A stretch of DNA of 64,000 nucleotides from Cellulomonas persica (GCF_007989825.1 NZ_BJUA01000002.1:248001-312000), one strand, 5' to 3'; shown: positions 1 to 10,184, counted from the stretch's first letter. A program made the numbers and translations. The notes: generated by a model from the sequence alone, not told the origin.

Positions 1-349
1 CTCGCGAGGGTTCTCGCGAGCGCACGGTCGTCCGTGGCTGGCCCGCGCGCCGGTTCGTGCGGATGCGGCCCTGCTCGGGGCGCACCCGGACGACGTCGCG
101 CGCGGACGGACGCCGGTTGCCGCTCGAGCCTATAGCGCATGCACAGAGGTCGAGCGACGATGACCAGCCTCCGGCCACTCTCACGCGGCCACGCCGGACG
201 ATGTGCGGCGCGCGACCGATCTCACAGGTCCCGCCGGGCGTGCTGGCGGGCCTTTCGTCCCGCGCGCGGCGTAGCATGGCCGTCGACGTCAGCCCCCGAC
301 CGGCGCACCGCAGCGACCGGCCGACCCCGAACGAACGGAACCGCCTCGC
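1..349. other. Upstream region of ctaB, no gene seen
   Basis: I see no convincing coding region. The first 20 bases hold two copies of the 8-bp palindrome CTCGCGAG (1-8 and 13-20). A short hairpin with arms CCCGCC (230-235) and GGCGGG (245-250) is followed by a pyrimidine run and could be a weak terminator. A TAGCAT box lies at 272-277. Open frames here are compositional by-products of high GC. Confidence 0.5.
272..277 (+). promoter_or_regulatory. Possible -10 box of ctaB
   Basis: TAGCAT fits the actinobacterial TAnnnT -10 pattern and stands out in a very GC-rich background, 72 bases before the GTG start of ctaB. No clear -35 is visible. Confidence 0.35.
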
Positions 350-1435
350 GTGCGCCTCACCAGCCCCTCGTCCGTCGACGGCAGGTCGACTGACGGCGTC
401 GTCGCCGACGCGCACGGTGCTGGTGCTCCTCGCGGTGCTGCGGTGCGCAGCGAGTCCGCGCCCGCCGCCGGCACGACGGCGGCTCCCGCGTCCGACGCGC
501 GCACCGGCACGCTCGCGGCAGCGGCCGCCACGCCGGCGGGCCGCGTCGCGCGGGCCCGGGCAGTCGTGGCCCGCTACGTCACGCTGACCAAGCCCCGCGT
601 CATCGAGCTCCTGCTCGTGACGACGATCCCGACGATGATCCTCGCGCAGGAGGGCTGGCCGAGCCTCGGCCTCGTCCTGGCGACGCTCGTCGGCGGTGCG
701 ACCGCCGCGGGCTCGGCGAACGTCCTGAACTGCTACATCGACCGCGACATCGACCGCGTCATGAACCGGACCCGCCGCCGCCCGACGGCGACGGGGGAGA
801 TCAGCCCGCGTGCCGCACTGACGTTCGGCCTCGTGCTCGGCGTCGTCAGCCTCACCTGGCTGTGGTTCCTGGTGAACCCCGTGTCTTCGATGCTGACCGC
901 GGGTGCGATCCTCATCTACGTCGTCGGCTACACGATGATCCTCAAGCGCCGCACGCCGCAGAACATCGTGTGGGGCGGCGCGGCCGGCTGCATGCCGGTG
1001 CTCATCGGGTGGTCCGCCGTGACCGGCACCGTGGGCTGGCCCGCGGTGCTGCTGTTCGGGGTCATCTTCTTCTGGACGCCGCCGCACTACTGGCCGCTGT
1101 CGATGAAGTTCCGCCGCGACTACGCCGCCGCGGGCGTGCCGATGCTCCCCGTCGTCGCGCAGGACACCAAGGTCGCGCGCGAGATGATCGGCTACACGCT
1201 CGCGATGATCGCGTGCTCGCTGCTGCTGGTCCCCGCCGCGGGGATGACATGGGTCTACGCCGTGCTCGCCACCGCGCTCGGCGTCTGGTTCCTCGTGCTG
1301 TGCGTGCGCCTGCTGCGCCGCGCGGAGGACCCGGCCCGCGGCAAGCTCCGGGCGATGAGCGTGTTCCACGCGTCGATCACCTACCTGACGCTCCTGTCCG
1401 TCGCCGTCTCCGTCGACGTGTTCCTGCCCCTCTGA
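350..1435 (+). CDS. ctaB: Protoheme IX farnesyltransferase (heme O synthase)
   Basis: Membrane prenyltransferase that adds a farnesyl group to heme B to make heme O for terminal oxidases. The UbiA-family signature is visible: N127 with D131, D133 and D135 in NCYIDRDID, followed by RTRRRPT. A second Asp-rich loop is less obvious, but the [11 protein letters not shown] block typical of CtaB is present, with about eight to nine hydrophobic segments. The GTG at 350 gives 361 residues with a roughly 70-residue Ala/Ser-rich leader. A GTG near 566 would give a length closer to most relatives, so the start is uncertain. It lies 16 bases before xerD. Confidence 0.93.
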   Translation: MRLTSPSSVDGRSTDGVVADAHGAGAPRGAAVRSESAPAAGTTAAPASDARTGTLAAAAATPAGRVARARAVVARYVTLTKPRVIELLLVTTIPTMILAQEGWPSLGLVLATLVGGATAAGSANVLNCYIDRDIDRVMNRTRRRPTATGEISPRAALTFGLVLGVVSLTWLWFLVNPVSSMLTAGAILIYVVGYTMILKRRTPQNIVWGGAAGCMPVLIGWSAVTGTVGWPAVLLFGVIFFWTPPHYWPLSMKFRRDYAAAGVPMLPVVAQDTKVAREMIGYTLAMIACSLLLVPAAGMTWVYAVLATALGVWFLVLCVRLLRRAEDPARGKLRAMSVFHASITYLTLLSVAVSVDVFLPL

Positions 1436-1451
1436 CGAGCGGTCCCGCGCG

Positions 1452-2408
1452 GTGACGCAGGTGGTCTCCCGCACGCCGCTCGAGCGCGCCCTCGAGCAGT
1501 ACCTCGCACACCTGACGGTCGAGCGCGGGCTGTCCCGCAACACGCTCGCCGCGTACCGCCGCGATCTCGGCCGGTACGTCGCCTACCTCGTCGCGCGCGG
1601 ACGTCACGAGCCGCAGGACGTGGCCTCCCAGGACGTCGAGGACTACCTGCTCGCGCTGCGCACCGGGTCGGACGGGGGAAGCGCGCTGTCGGCCTCGTCC
1701 GCCGCGCGTGCGGTCGTCGCGGTGCGCGGCTGGCACCGGTTCTGGGTGCTGGACGGCGTGACGGCCGACGACGCCGCGGGTGCGGTGCGGCCTCCGGCCA
1801 CGCCTCGTCGCCTGCCGAAGGCCATCTCGGTCGACGAGGTCGGCCGGCTGATCGACGCGGCCGGCTTCGGCGACGGTGCCGTGCCGCTGCGGGACCGCGC
1901 GCTGCTCGAGCTGCTCTACGCCACCGGGGCGCGCATCTCGGAGGCCGTCGGACTGGACGTCGACGACGTCGACGCGACGCCCGGGCGCGCGGCCGTGCGC
2001 CTGCTGGGCAAGGGCGGCAAGGAGCGCGTGGTGCCGGTCGGCTCGTTCGCGCTCGACGCCCTCGAGGCGTACCTCGTGCGAGGTCGGCCGGAGCTGGCGG
2101 CGGCCGGTCGAGGGACGCCCGCGGTGTTCCTCAACACCCGCGGCGCGCGGCTGTCGCGCCAGAGCGCATGGGCGGCCCTGCGGACCGCGGCCGAGCGAGC
2201 GGGTCTGGCGGGAGCCGGGGGAGCGCACCTGTCGCCGCACACGCTGCGACACTCGTTCGCCACGCATCTGCTCGCGGGCGGTGCCGACGTGCGCGTCGTC
2301 CAGGAGCTGCTGGGGCACGCATCGGTCACGACGACGCAGATCTACACGCTCGTGACGCCCGACACGCTGCGCGAGGTCTACCAGCTCAGTCATCCACGGG
2401 CGCGCTGA
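1452..2408 (+). CDS. xerD: Site-specific tyrosine recombinase XerD
   Basis: Resolves chromosome dimers at dif together with XerC. The 318-residue protein has an N-terminal SAM-like core-binding domain (about 8-105) and a C-terminal catalytic domain. The full catalytic set is visible: R161 in TGARISEA, K187 in LLGKGGK, H263 and R266 in [13 protein letters not shown]289 in LLGHAS and the nucleophile Y298 in TQIYTLV. The C-terminus ends in the SHPRAR-type tail common in XerD. It precedes parA, scpA and scpB, the usual actinobacterial chromosome-segregation neighbourhood. Unlike the integrase at 14.5-15.5 kb, it is intact. Confidence 0.95.
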   Translation: MTQVVSRTPLERALEQYLAHLTVERGLSRNTLAAYRRDLGRYVAYLVARGRHEPQDVASQDVEDYLLALRTGSDGGSALSASSAARAVVAVRGWHRFWVLDGVTADDAAGAVRPPATPRRLPKAISVDEVGRLIDAAGFGDGAVPLRDRALLELLYATGARISEAVGLDVDDVDATPGRAAVRLLGKGGKERVVPVGSFALDALEAYLVRGRPELAAAGRGTPAVFLNTRGARLSRQSAWAALRTAAERAGLAGAGGAHLSPHTLRHSFATHLLAGGADVRVVQELLGHASVTTTQIYTLVTPDTLREVYQLSHPRAR

Positions 2409-2445
2409 TCGTGTCAGGAGCGTCCGCTCCGGTAGGTTGTGCGAC

Positions 2446-3309
2446 GTGGTGAGCAGCGACACGACGCAGGAACTGGACGCCGTCGGGCGAGCACTGCCCG
2501 TCTTCCCGGAGCCCGCACCCCTGGCCTCGCACGGGCCCGCGCGCGTGATCGCGATGTGCAACCAGAAGGGCGGCGTCGGCAAGACGACGACGACCATCAA
2601 CCTGGCCGCCGCGCTCGCCGAGTACGGGCGCAAGGTGCTCATCGTCGACTTCGACCCGCAGGGCGCCGCGTCCGTCGGGCTGGGCATCAGCCCGCACGAG
2701 CTCGACCTGACGATCTACAACCTGCTGATGGAGCGCGACGCGCAGGTCTCCGACGTCATCCGGCACACGAGCACGCCGGGGCTGGACCTGCTGCCCGCGA
2801 ACATCGACCTGTCGGCGGCCGAGGTCCAGCTCGTCGGCGAGGTCGCGCGCGAGTCCGTCCTGTCGCGCGCACTGCGGCCCGTGCTGGACGACTACGACGT
2901 CGTGCTCATCGACTGCCAGCCGTCGCTCGGCCTGCTCACCGTCAACGCGCTGACGGCCGCGCACGGCGTGCTGATCCCGCTCGAGTGCGAGTTCTTCGCG
3001 CTGCGCGGTGTCGCGCTGCTGATCGAGACGATCGAGAAGGTGCGCGACCGGCTCAACCCGCGCCTCGAGGTCGACGGCATCCTCGCGACCATGTACGACT
3101 CGCGCACGCTGCACGCCCGCGAGGTCGTCGCGCGCGTCCACGAGGCCTTCGGGGACACGCTCCTGCAGACCGTCATCGGCCGCACGGTGAAGTTCCCGGA
3201 CGCGACGGTCGCGGCCGAGCCGATCACCACGTACGCGCCCACCCACACGGGCGCGCAGGCCTACCGCCAGCTCGCGCGCGAGCTCGTCTCCCGTGGCGAC
3301 GCCGCCTGA
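2446..3309 (+). CDS. ParA/Soj-family chromosome partitioning ATPase
   Basis: Deviant-Walker ATPase of the ParA/MinD group. The Walker A motif QKGGVGKTTTT lies about 40 residues in, followed by VDFDPQGAASVGLG (Walker A') and DCQPSLGLLTVNAL (Walker B region). It is 287 residues from the GTG at 2446. A TAGGTT box at 2433-2438 sits seven bases before this GTG and suggests a leaderless transcript; the TTG at 2437 would overlap the box and is less likely. No parB follows. Instead the gene overlaps scpA, the usual arrangement of the second, scpAB-linked ParA in actinobacteria, so a role with condensin is inferred. Confidence 0.9.
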   Translation: MVSSDTTQELDAVGRALPVFPEPAPLASHGPARVIAMCNQKGGVGKTTTTINLAAALAEYGRKVLIVDFDPQGAASVGLGISPHELDLTIYNLLMERDAQVSDVIRHTSTPGLDLLPANIDLSAAEVQLVGEVARESVLSRALRPVLDDYDVVLIDCQPSLGLLTVNALTAAHGVLIPLECEFFALRGVALLIETIEKVRDRLNPRLEVDGILATMYDSRTLHAREVVARVHEAFGDTLLQTVIGRTVKFPDATVAAEPITTYAPTHTGAQAYRQLARELVSRGDAA

Positions 3310-4324
3310 CCTCGCGGCCGGAGGCGACACGGCGGGCAGCACCCCGGACGAGGCGGCACCGACCCCGACTCGCGACCAGCTCGGCTCGGCCGCCGGGCCG
3401 CCGGCCGGGTCCACATCGGCCGGGTCCGAACCCGTCGGGACTGCACCCGCCGGGACGGCCGGCTTCGAGGTGCACCTCGACAACTTCTCGGGTCCGTTCG
3501 ACCTGCTGCTCGGCCTGATCGCGAAGCACAAGCTCGACATCACCGAGGTCGCGCTCGCGCAGGTCACGGACGAGTTCATCGCGTACCTGCGAGCTGCCGA
3601 GGCGCAGTGGGACCTCAACCGCGCGTCGGAGTTCCTGGTCGTGGCCGCGACGCTGCTCGACCTCAAGGCCGCCCGGCTGCTGCCGTCGGCGGACGTCGAG
3701 GACGCCGAGGACCTCGAGCTCCTGGAGGCGCGTGACCTGCTGTTCGCCCGGCTGCTGCAGTACCGCGCGTACAAGGAGGTCGCGGCGCACCTCGCGCACC
3801 GGTGGGCCACCGAAGGACGCCGGTTCCCGCGTACCGTCGCGCTCGAGCCCCACCTGGCCGCGCTGCTGCCCGAGCTCGTCATGCAGGTCGGACCCGAGCA
3901 GCTGGCCGCGTTGGCGGCCAAGGCGCTCGCGCCGAAGGCGCCGCCGCCCGGCGTCGACATCAGCCACCTGCACGCCCCACCGGTCTCGGTGCGCGAGCAG
4001 GCCGCGGTCCTCGTCGACCGGCTGCGGCACCACGGTGCGGTGTCCTTCCGCACGCTCGTCGCGGACGCGGGCTCGACGATCGTCGTCGTCGCGCGGTTCC
4101 TGGCCGTGCTCGAGCTGTTCCGTGAGGGCGCCGTGGGGTTCGACCAGGTGACGCCGCTCGGGGAGCTGACCGTGCGGTGGACCGGGGCCGCCGAGGGCGA
4201 CGTCACGGTCTCCGACGACTTCGACCAGCTCGACACGACCGCCGGGGACGCCGCCACGGTCGACGGGCCGGCACCCGACGAGGCGGCCACCGACGCGCCG
4301 CACCTGTCCGAGGAGGACGCATGA
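3293..4324 (+). CDS. scpA: Segregation and condensation protein A
   Basis: Kleisin subunit of the SMC-ScpA-ScpB condensin complex. The conserved N-terminal block FSGPFDLLLGLIAKHKLDI appears after a roughly 58-residue Pro/Thr/Gly-rich leader. The winged-helix C-terminal region (about 220-300) is followed by an acidic tail. It is 343 residues, longer than many ScpA proteins because of the two low-complexity ends. The GTG start at 3293 lies inside the end of parA (17-bp overlap) and its stop overlaps the scpB ATG, so translational coupling is likely. Confidence 0.93.
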   Translation: MATPPDLAAGGDTAGSTPDEAAPTPTRDQLGSAAGPPAGSTSAGSEPVGTAPAGTAGFEVHLDNFSGPFDLLLGLIAKHKLDITEVALAQVTDEFIAYLRAAEAQWDLNRASEFLVVAATLLDLKAARLLPSADVEDAEDLELLEARDLLFARLLQYRAYKEVAAHLAHRWATEGRRFPRTVALEPHLAALLPELVMQVGPEQLAALAAKALAPKAPPPGVDISHLHAPPVSVREQAAVLVDRLRHHGAVSFRTLVADAGSTIVVVARFLAVLELFREGAVGFDQVTPLGELTVRWTGAAEGDVTVSDDFDQLDTTAGDAATVDGPAPDEAATDAPHLSEEDA

Positions 4325-5049
4325 GCCACGACCCGTCCGTCGCGCCGGAGCACGACGAGCCCGTGACCGACGCCTCAGACGACGTCCCGGGGCCCGTGGC
4401 CGGCACCCCGGCCGACGACACCGGCGACGTCCCGGTGCCCGACGAGCTCGCGTTCGACGTCGACGACCTGCCTGGCGGTGCGCTGGCCGCGCTCGAGGCG
4501 GTCCTCATGGTCGCCGACGAGCCGGTGCCCGCGGTCCGGCTCGCGGCCGTCCTCGGACTGCCCACCGCCCGCGTCGAGGAGCTGCTCGACGAGCTCGCGG
4601 CCGACTACCGCGGCGAGCACGGGGGCCGGCCGCGCGGCTTCGAGCTGCGGCGGGCCGGGGACGGCTGGCGCATCTACTCGAGCACGCCCTACGCCGATGT
4701 CGTCGGGCGGTTCGTGCTCGACGGGCAGACCGCCCGGCTCACGCAGGCCGCCCTCGAGACTCTGGCCGTGGTGGCGTACCGCCAGCCGGTCACGCGCGGG
4801 CAGGTCTCCGCGGTGCGCGGCGTGAACGTCGACGGTGTGATGCGCACCCTGACGGCGCGCGGTCTCGTCGTCGAGGTGGGCACGGAGCCGACGAGCGGTG
4901 CGTTGCTCTACGGGACCACGGGATACTTCTTGGAGCGGATGGGCCTGTCCAGCCTGGACGAGCTGCCCCCGCTCGCGCCTTACCTGCCGGAGATCGACGC
5001 CCTCGAGGGCGTCGACGAACCCGGCGCCACGATCGGAGGACCAGCATGA
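4321..5049 (+). CDS. scpB: Segregation and condensation protein B
   Basis: Winged-helix partner of ScpA. The 242-residue protein has an acidic N-terminal leader (about 1-50), then the ScpB core including GALAALEAVLMVADEPV, YRQPVTRGQVSAVRGVN and TTGYFLERMGL. The ATG at 4321 forms an ATGA overlap with the scpA stop, and the next gene again starts with an ATGA overlap at 5046. The frame stays open upstream of 4321, but that part is an out-of-frame reading of scpA and should not be included. Confidence 0.93.
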   Translation: MSHDPSVAPEHDEPVTDASDDVPGPVAGTPADDTGDVPVPDELAFDVDDLPGGALAALEAVLMVADEPVPAVRLAAVLGLPTARVEELLDELAADYRGEHGGRPRGFELRRAGDGWRIYSSTPYADVVGRFVLDGQTARLTQAALETLAVVAYRQPVTRGQVSAVRGVNVDGVMRTLTARGLVVEVGTEPTSGALLYGTTGYFLERMGLSSLDELPPLAPYLPEIDALEGVDEPGATIGGPA

Positions 5050-6155
5050 GCCCCCAGCAGCGCCGCGGTGACGCGGACCGCAACGGACGCCCCGGAGCGC
5101 GGGGAGGCGCGCCTCGCGGCGGCGGCTCGGGCCGCGGCGCGTCCGGCGGGACGTCCGGTCGGGGTTCCTCGGCCGGCGGCACGTCCGGTCGGGGTTCCTC
5201 GGGCCGCGGCTCGTCGGCTGGCGCCGGTGGACGCGGTGCGTCGGGGGCGTCCAGCTCGACCGGCCGCGGCGTGGGTGACGACGCGCGTGGCGCGGCGAAG
5301 AAGACGCACCGCGGCCAGTCCGGCCAGTCGCGTGGCCCGGTGAAGGGTCGCGGCGCGTCCCGTCCGACGAGCGCGCGCCCGGCTGCGGCGCGACGCGCAC
5401 CCGCCACGCCCACGATCGACGTGCACGACCCCGAGGGCGTGCGGCTGCAGAAGCTCCTCGCCGCGGCGGGTCTGGGGTCGCGGCGCGCGTGCGAGGCGCT
5501 CATCGCCTCGGGCCGCGTCGAGGTCGACGGCCAGGTGGTGATGGAGCTCGGGGTACGCGTCGACCCGGCGCACGCGGTGGTCCTCGTCGACGGCATGCGC
5601 GTCCAGCTCGACTCGACGCACGTGACGATCGCGCTGAACAAGCCGAAGGGCGTCGTCTCGACGATGCACGACGAGCAGGGCCGCCCGTCGGTCGCGCAGT
5701 ACGTGGCGGACCGCACCGAGCGGCTGTTCCACGTCGGCCGGCTCGACGCGGACACCGAAGGCCTGCTGCTCCTGACGAGCGACGGCGAGCTCGCCCACCA
5801 CCTGTCGCACCCGTCCAGCGGCGTGCCCAAGACGTACCTCGCCGAGGTGCAGGGCCGGATCACGCCCGGGATCGCCCAGCGCCTGCAGAAGGGCGTCGAG
5901 CTCGAGGACGGTCCGGCGAAGGCCGACAAGGTGACGATCGTGCAGGCGCTGTCGCACCTGAGCCTCGTCGAGCTCACGCTGCACGAGGGACGCAACCGCA
6001 TCGTGCGCCGCATGCTCGAGGAGGTCGGCCACCCGGTCACCAAGCTCGTGCGCACGCGCATCGGCCCCATCCGGCTGGGCGACCTCAAGCAGGGCAGGAC
6101 GCGCGTCCTGTCCCAGGTCGAGATCGGCTCCCTGATGTCGCAGGCGGGCATGTGA
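5046..6155 (+). CDS. rluB: 23S rRNA pseudouridine synthase (RluB-type)
   Basis: Isomerises a uridine in 23S rRNA helix 89 in characterised RluB relatives. The first 120 residues are an extended Gly/Arg/Ser tail with GRGSS-type repeats. They are followed by an S4 RNA-binding domain (LQKLLAAAGLGSRRACE) and the RsuA/RluB catalytic domain with FHVGRLDADTEGLLLLTSDG, where the Asp of RLD is the nucleophile. It is 369 residues. Actinobacterial members of this operon often carry such basic, disordered N-termini. Coupled by ATGA overlap to scpB and by GTGA to tyrA. Confidence 0.92.
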   Translation: MSPQQRRGDADRNGRPGARGGAPRGGGSGRGASGGTSGRGSSAGGTSGRGSSGRGSSAGAGGRGASGASSSTGRGVGDDARGAAKKTHRGQSGQSRGPVKGRGASRPTSARPAAARRAPATPTIDVHDPEGVRLQKLLAAAGLGSRRACEALIASGRVEVDGQVVMELGVRVDPAHAVVLVDGMRVQLDSTHVTIALNKPKGVVSTMHDEQGRPSVAQYVADRTERLFHVGRLDADTEGLLLLTSDGELAHHLSHPSSGVPKTYLAEVQGRITPGIAQRLQKGVELEDGPAKADKVTIVQALSHLSLVELTLHEGRNRIVRRMLEEVGHPVTKLVRTRIGPIRLGDLKQGRTRVLSQVEIGSLMSQAGM

Positions 6156-7261
6156 CGGCCGCGACCACGGGCCCCGTCCTCGTGGTCGGGGTCGGGCTGA
6201 TCGGCGCGTCCGTGGGGCTGCGGCTGACCGCGGAGGGCGTCGACGTGCGGCTGCAGGACCCCTCGCGGACCGCGGTCGCGCTCGCGCGGGACGTGGGCGC
6301 GGGGCGCTCGGCGCGTCCGGACGACGACGAACCCGCGCTGGTCGTCGTCGCAGCGCCGCCGGACGTGACTGCCGGCGTGGTGCGCGCCCAGCTCGAGGCG
6401 CACCCGGGAGCGGTCGTCACCGACGTCGCCTCGGTGAAGGGCCACGTGCTGGCCGAGCTGCGGGCGTCGGGCGTGCCGCTGGACCGCTACGTGGGGTCGC
6501 ACCCGATGGCGGGACGCGAGCGCTCCGGCCCCTCGGCGGCCGTGCCCGACCTGTTCCTCGGCCGCCCGTGGGTCATCGCGGAGGCGGAGGAGTCGTCGGC
6601 GGACGCGGTGCTCGCGGTACGTGCCCTCGCGGTCGACCTGGGCGCCGTCCCGGTGACGATGGACGCCGACGCGCACGACGCGGCCGTAGCGGCCGTCTCG
6701 CACGTCCCGCAGGTCGTGTCGTCGCTCATGGCCGCCCGGCTCGTCGGCGTCGACGACGCGGCGCTCGGGCTCGCGGGGCAGGGGCTGCGGGACGTGACGC
6801 GCATCGCGGCCTCCGACCCCGAGCTCTGGACCTCGATCCTCGCGGCGAACTCGGCCGCCGTCCGTCCGCTCCTGGAGGCGCTGCGCGGCGACCTCGACGA
6901 GGTCATCGACGCGCTCGCGTCGGCCGACGAGGCCGACGGGCCCGAGACGATCGCCACCGGTGTCCTGGTGACGCTCGCGCGGGCGATCGCGGCCGGCAAC
7001 GAGGGCGTCGCCCGCATCCCGGGCAAGCACGGCGGCGCACAGCGTGCGTACGAGGAGGTCACCGTGCTGGTGCCCGACTCGCCGGGTGAGCTCGCGCGCC
7101 TGCTGACGGAGATCGGTGAGGCAGGCGTGAACCTGGAGGACCTGCGGCTCGAGCACGCGGCCGGGCGGCAGGTCGGCATGGCGGCGATCTCGGTGCTGCC
7201 CGGCAGCGCTGCGCGCCTCGAGGCGGAGCTCGTGGAACGTGGATGGAGGCTGGTCGTGTGA
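6152..7261 (+). CDS. tyrA: Prephenate dehydrogenase
   Basis: NAD(P)-dependent oxidative decarboxylation of prephenate in tyrosine synthesis. The N-terminal Rossmann motif VVGVGLIGASVG is at once visible, followed by SHPMAGRERSG with the catalytic His and a helical dimerisation domain. The last 75 residues (VTVLVPDSPGELARLL) look like an ACT regulatory domain. It is 369 residues from the GTG at 6152, which overlaps the rluB stop. The preceding open frame is an out-of-frame reading of rluB. Its GTGA end overlaps the cmk start. Confidence 0.93.
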   Translation: MTAATTGPVLVVGVGLIGASVGLRLTAEGVDVRLQDPSRTAVALARDVGAGRSARPDDDEPALVVVAAPPDVTAGVVRAQLEAHPGAVVTDVASVKGHVLAELRASGVPLDRYVGSHPMAGRERSGPSAAVPDLFLGRPWVIAEAEESSADAVLAVRALAVDLGAVPVTMDADAHDAAVAAVSHVPQVVSSLMAARLVGVDDAALGLAGQGLRDVTRIAASDPELWTSILAANSAAVRPLLEALRGDLDEVIDALASADEADGPETIATGVLVTLARAIAAGNEGVARIPGKHGGAQRAYEEVTVLVPDSPGELARLLTEIGEAGVNLEDLRLEHAAGRQVGMAAISVLPGSAARLEAELVERGWRLVV

Positions 7262-7965
7262 GTGCGCTCGTCGTGGCGGTGGACGGACCGTCGGGGTCGG
7301 GCAAGTCGAGCGTCTCGCGCGAGGTCGCGCGCCGGCTCGGGCTGGCGTACCTGGACACGGGCGCGATGTACCGCGCCGCGACCTGGTGGTGCGTGCACAC
7401 CGGCGTCCCGCTGGCCGACCAGGACGCGGTCGCGCAGGCGGTCCGTGACCTGCCGCTCGACCAGGGCGTCGACCCGGACGCGCCGCACGTCGTGGTCGGC
7501 GGGACTGACGTGGGCGAGGCGATCCGGACCACCGAGATCTCGGCGGCCGTGAGCGCCGTCGCGACGAACCTCGCGGTGCGTGACGAGCTGCGCCGGCGCC
7601 AGCGCGTGGCGATCGCCGTGGAGGCGGCGGCCTCGTCGTTCTCCGAGGGGCGCGGGATCGTCGCCGAGGGGCGTGACATCACGACCGTGGTCGCGCCCGA
7701 CGCCGACGTCCGGATCCTGCTGACGGCGTCCGAGGAGGCGCGCCTCGCGCGTCGGGCTCGTGACGTTCACGGCTCGGACGACGACGCCGCGGTCGAGGCC
7801 ACGCGCGACCAGGTGCTGCGCCGCGACGCGGACGACTCGACGGTCGTGCAGTTCCACGTCGCCGCGGACGGCGTGGTGACGGTCGACTCGTCCGACCTCG
7901 ACTTCGAGCAGACCGTGGCGGCCGTCCTGCAGGTCGTCGCCGAGGTGTCCGGGACGCGCGCGTGA
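7258..7965 (+). CDS. cmk: Cytidylate kinase
   Basis: Phosphorylates CMP and dCMP. The P-loop GPSGSGKSS is near the N-terminus, followed by the LDTGAMYRAATW block that defines Cmk, and EGRDITTVVAPDADVRILLTA. It is 235 residues, the normal size. The GTG at 7258 overlaps the tyrA stop as GTGA. An upstream in-frame ATG at 7243 would overlap tyrA further and lacks support. It overlaps the acyltransferase start by four bases. Confidence 0.95.
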   Translation: MSALVVAVDGPSGSGKSSVSREVARRLGLAYLDTGAMYRAATWWCVHTGVPLADQDAVAQAVRDLPLDQGVDPDAPHVVVGGTDVGEAIRTTEISAAVSAVATNLAVRDELRRRQRVAIAVEAAASSFSEGRGIVAEGRDITTVVAPDADVRILLTASEEARLARRARDVHGSDDDAAVEATRDQVLRRDADDSTVVQFHVAADGVVTVDSSDLDFEQTVAAVLQVVAEVSGTRA

Positions 7966-8642
7966 ACGACCGGCACGAGCGCCCGACGACGGGCGCTCGC
8001 GTCGGCCATGGCCTCGGGCGCGTCCTCGCGCACGGCGTGTGGGCCACCAAGGTCCTCGGCGCGCACCACGTCCCGGCGCACGGCCCTGTTCTGCTCGCCG
8101 CGAACCACACGGGCGTCGTCGACGGGCCGGTGCTCGTGGGTGCCTCGCCGCGGCCCGCGCACATGCTCATCAAGCAGGAGATGTTCGCCGGCCCGATCGG
8201 CGCTGTCCTGCGCACGGTCGACCAGATCGCCGTCGACCGCGACAACCCGCGCGCCGCGCTTGCAGCCGCTCTCGAGGTGCTCAAGCGCGGCGCCGTCGTG
8301 GGGATCTTCCCCGAGGGCAGCCGGGGACGCGGGGACGCGTCCGACTCCCGCGCCGGCATCACGTGGCTCGCCCTCAACGGGCGGGCGCCCGTGGTGCCCG
8401 TCGCGATCCTCGGCACACGGCGAACCGGGCAGGGCGTCAACCACCTGCCGCGTCTGCGTCAGCGGCTCGTCGTCGCGTTCGGCGAGCCCGTCGTCGTCGA
8501 GCGTGCCGTCGGGGTGCCGGGACGACAGGCGATGGCGGAGGCCAACGACCGGCTGCGGGACGCGCTCGCGCTGCACGTCGCCGCGACGGTGACCGCCACG
8601 GGTATCCCGCTCCCGACCGACGACCCGCTGAACGCGGTCTGA
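7962..8642 (+). CDS. 1-acyl-sn-glycerol-3-phosphate acyltransferase family protein
   Basis: PlsC-type acyltransferase of phospholipid synthesis acting at the membrane. The HX4D catalytic motif is visible as NHTGVVDG, and the substrate-binding block as FPEGSRGRGD. It is 226 residues. The position between cmk and der is conserved in many actinobacteria. It starts with a GTG overlapping the cmk stop. Acyl-chain and acceptor specificity cannot be judged from sequence alone. Confidence 0.88.
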   Translation: MNDRHERPTTGARVGHGLGRVLAHGVWATKVLGAHHVPAHGPVLLAANHTGVVDGPVLVGASPRPAHMLIKQEMFAGPIGAVLRTVDQIAVDRDNPRAALAAALEVLKRGAVVGIFPEGSRGRGDASDSRAGITWLALNGRAPVVPVAILGTRRTGQGVNHLPRLRQRLVVAFGEPVVVERAVGVPGRQAMAEANDRLRDALALHVAATVTATGIPLPTDDPLNAV

Positions 8643-8708
8643 GGCCTCAGCGGCACCTGACGCGCGAGGCGTCCGGCAGCGACGCGATCGTCAGGGACAA
8701 TGGGTCCC

Positions 8709-10184
8709 ATGAGTGAGCCTGAGGTCGACTTCGTCCTGCCCGACGAGGCCGGGGACGCCGAGCGCGAGCGCGCCCTGCGAGCCGGTCTGGCCGAGTACGA
8801 GCTCGAGGACGACGACCTCGCCCTCCTGCACGGTGAGGTCGGCGACGACGAGGAGGGTGCCCCGGAGGCGCCGCTGCCCGTGCTCGCGGTCGTCGGCCGC
8901 CCGAACGTCGGCAAGTCGACGCTCGTCAACCGGATCCTCGGTCGCCGCGAGGCGGTCGTCGAGGACAAGCCCGGCGTGACGCGCGACCGCGTCAGCTACC
9001 CGGCCGAGTGGTCGGGCCGGCGGTTCACGCTCGTCGACACGGGCGGTTGGGAGGTCGACGTCGCCGGCATCGAGGCGCGCGTCGCCGAGCAGGCCGAGGT
9101 CGCGATCGCCCTGGCGGACGCCGTGGTCTTCGTCGTCGACGCGACCGTGGGGGCGACCGACACCGACGAGCAGGTCGTGCGCCTGCTGCGCCGCTCGGGC
9201 AAGCCCGTCGTGCTGTGCGCCAACAAGGTCGACGGCCCCGCGGGCGAGGCGGATGCCGCCGCGCTGTGGGCGCTCGGCCTGGGGGAGCCGTACCCGGTCT
9301 CGGCGCTGCACGGACGCGGCACGGGGGACCTGCTCGACGCGGCCCTCGACGCGCTGCCCGAGGTGTCCGAGCACGGCGTCCTGCGTCCGCAGGGACCGCG
9401 CCGCGTCGCGCTCGTCGGCCGCCCGAACGTCGGCAAGTCCTCGCTCCTGAACAAGGTCGCAGGTGCCGAGCGCGTCGTCGTCGACGACGTCGCGGGCACC
9501 ACGCGCGACCCGGTCGACGAGCTCATCCACCTCAAGGGCGTGCCGTGGGTGTTCGTCGACACCGCCGGCATCCGCCGTCGTGTGCACCAGACCTCCGGCG
9601 CGGACTTCTACGCGAGCCTGCGCACGCAGGCCGCGATCGAGAAGGCCGAGGTCGCCGTCGTGCTGCTCGACGCGTCGACCCCGATGACCGAGCAGGACAC
9701 GCGCGTGATCCAGCAGGTCATCGACGCGGGCCGTGCGCTGGTCATCGCGTACAACAAGTGGGACCTCATGGACGAGGACCGCCGGCCCTACCTCGAGCGC
9801 GAGATCGAGAAGGAGCTCGTGCAGGTCACCTGGGCGCCGCGGGTCAACATCTCCGCGAAGACCGGGTGGCACGCCGAGCGCCTGGTCCCGGCCCTCGAGC
9901 GGTCGCTCGAGTCGTGGGACATGCGCATCCCGACGGGCCGCCTCAACGCGTTCCTCGGCGAGCTCGTGGCCGCGCACCCGCACCCGGTGCGCGGCGGCAA
10001 GCAGCCGCGCATCCTGTTCGCGACGCAGGCCTCGACCCGCCCGCCGCGCTTCGTGCTCTTCACCACCGGCTTCCTCGACCCGGGGTACCGCCGGTACGTC
10101 GAGCGGCGCCTGCGTGAGACGTTCGGCTTCGAGGGCACCCCGATCACCATCTCCGTGCGCGTGCGGGAGAAGCGCAAGCGGTGA
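8709..10184 (+). CDS. der: Ribosome-assembly GTPase Der (EngA)
   Basis: Double GTPase needed for 50S subunit assembly. Two copies of GRPNVGKST or GRPNVGKSS mark the G1 loops of two tandem GTPase domains, each with DTGGWE- or DTAGIRR-type G3 and NKVD or NKWD G4 motifs. A KH-like C-terminal domain follows and ends in a basic tail (REKRKR). It is 491 residues from the ATG at 8709. A second ATG at 8700 is possible; AGGGA at 8693-8697 is too close to it, so 8709 is preferred. An acidic N-terminal extension of about 60 residues is typical for actinobacteria. Confidence 0.95.
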   Translation: MSEPEVDFVLPDEAGDAERERALRAGLAEYELEDDDLALLHGEVGDDEEGAPEAPLPVLAVVGRPNVGKSTLVNRILGRREAVVEDKPGVTRDRVSYPAEWSGRRFTLVDTGGWEVDVAGIEARVAEQAEVAIALADAVVFVVDATVGATDTDEQVVRLLRRSGKPVVLCANKVDGPAGEADAAALWALGLGEPYPVSALHGRGTGDLLDAALDALPEVSEHGVLRPQGPRRVALVGRPNVGKSSLLNKVAGAERVVVDDVAGTTRDPVDELIHLKGVPWVFVDTAGIRRRVHQTSGADFYASLRTQAAIEKAEVAVVLLDASTPMTEQDTRVIQQVIDAGRALVIAYNKWDLMDEDRRPYLEREIEKELVQVTWAPRVNISAKTGWHAERLVPALERSLESWDMRIPTGRLNAFLGELVAAHPHPVRGGKQPRILFATQASTRPPRFVLFTTGFLDPGYRRYVERRLRETFGFEGTPITISVRVREKRKR

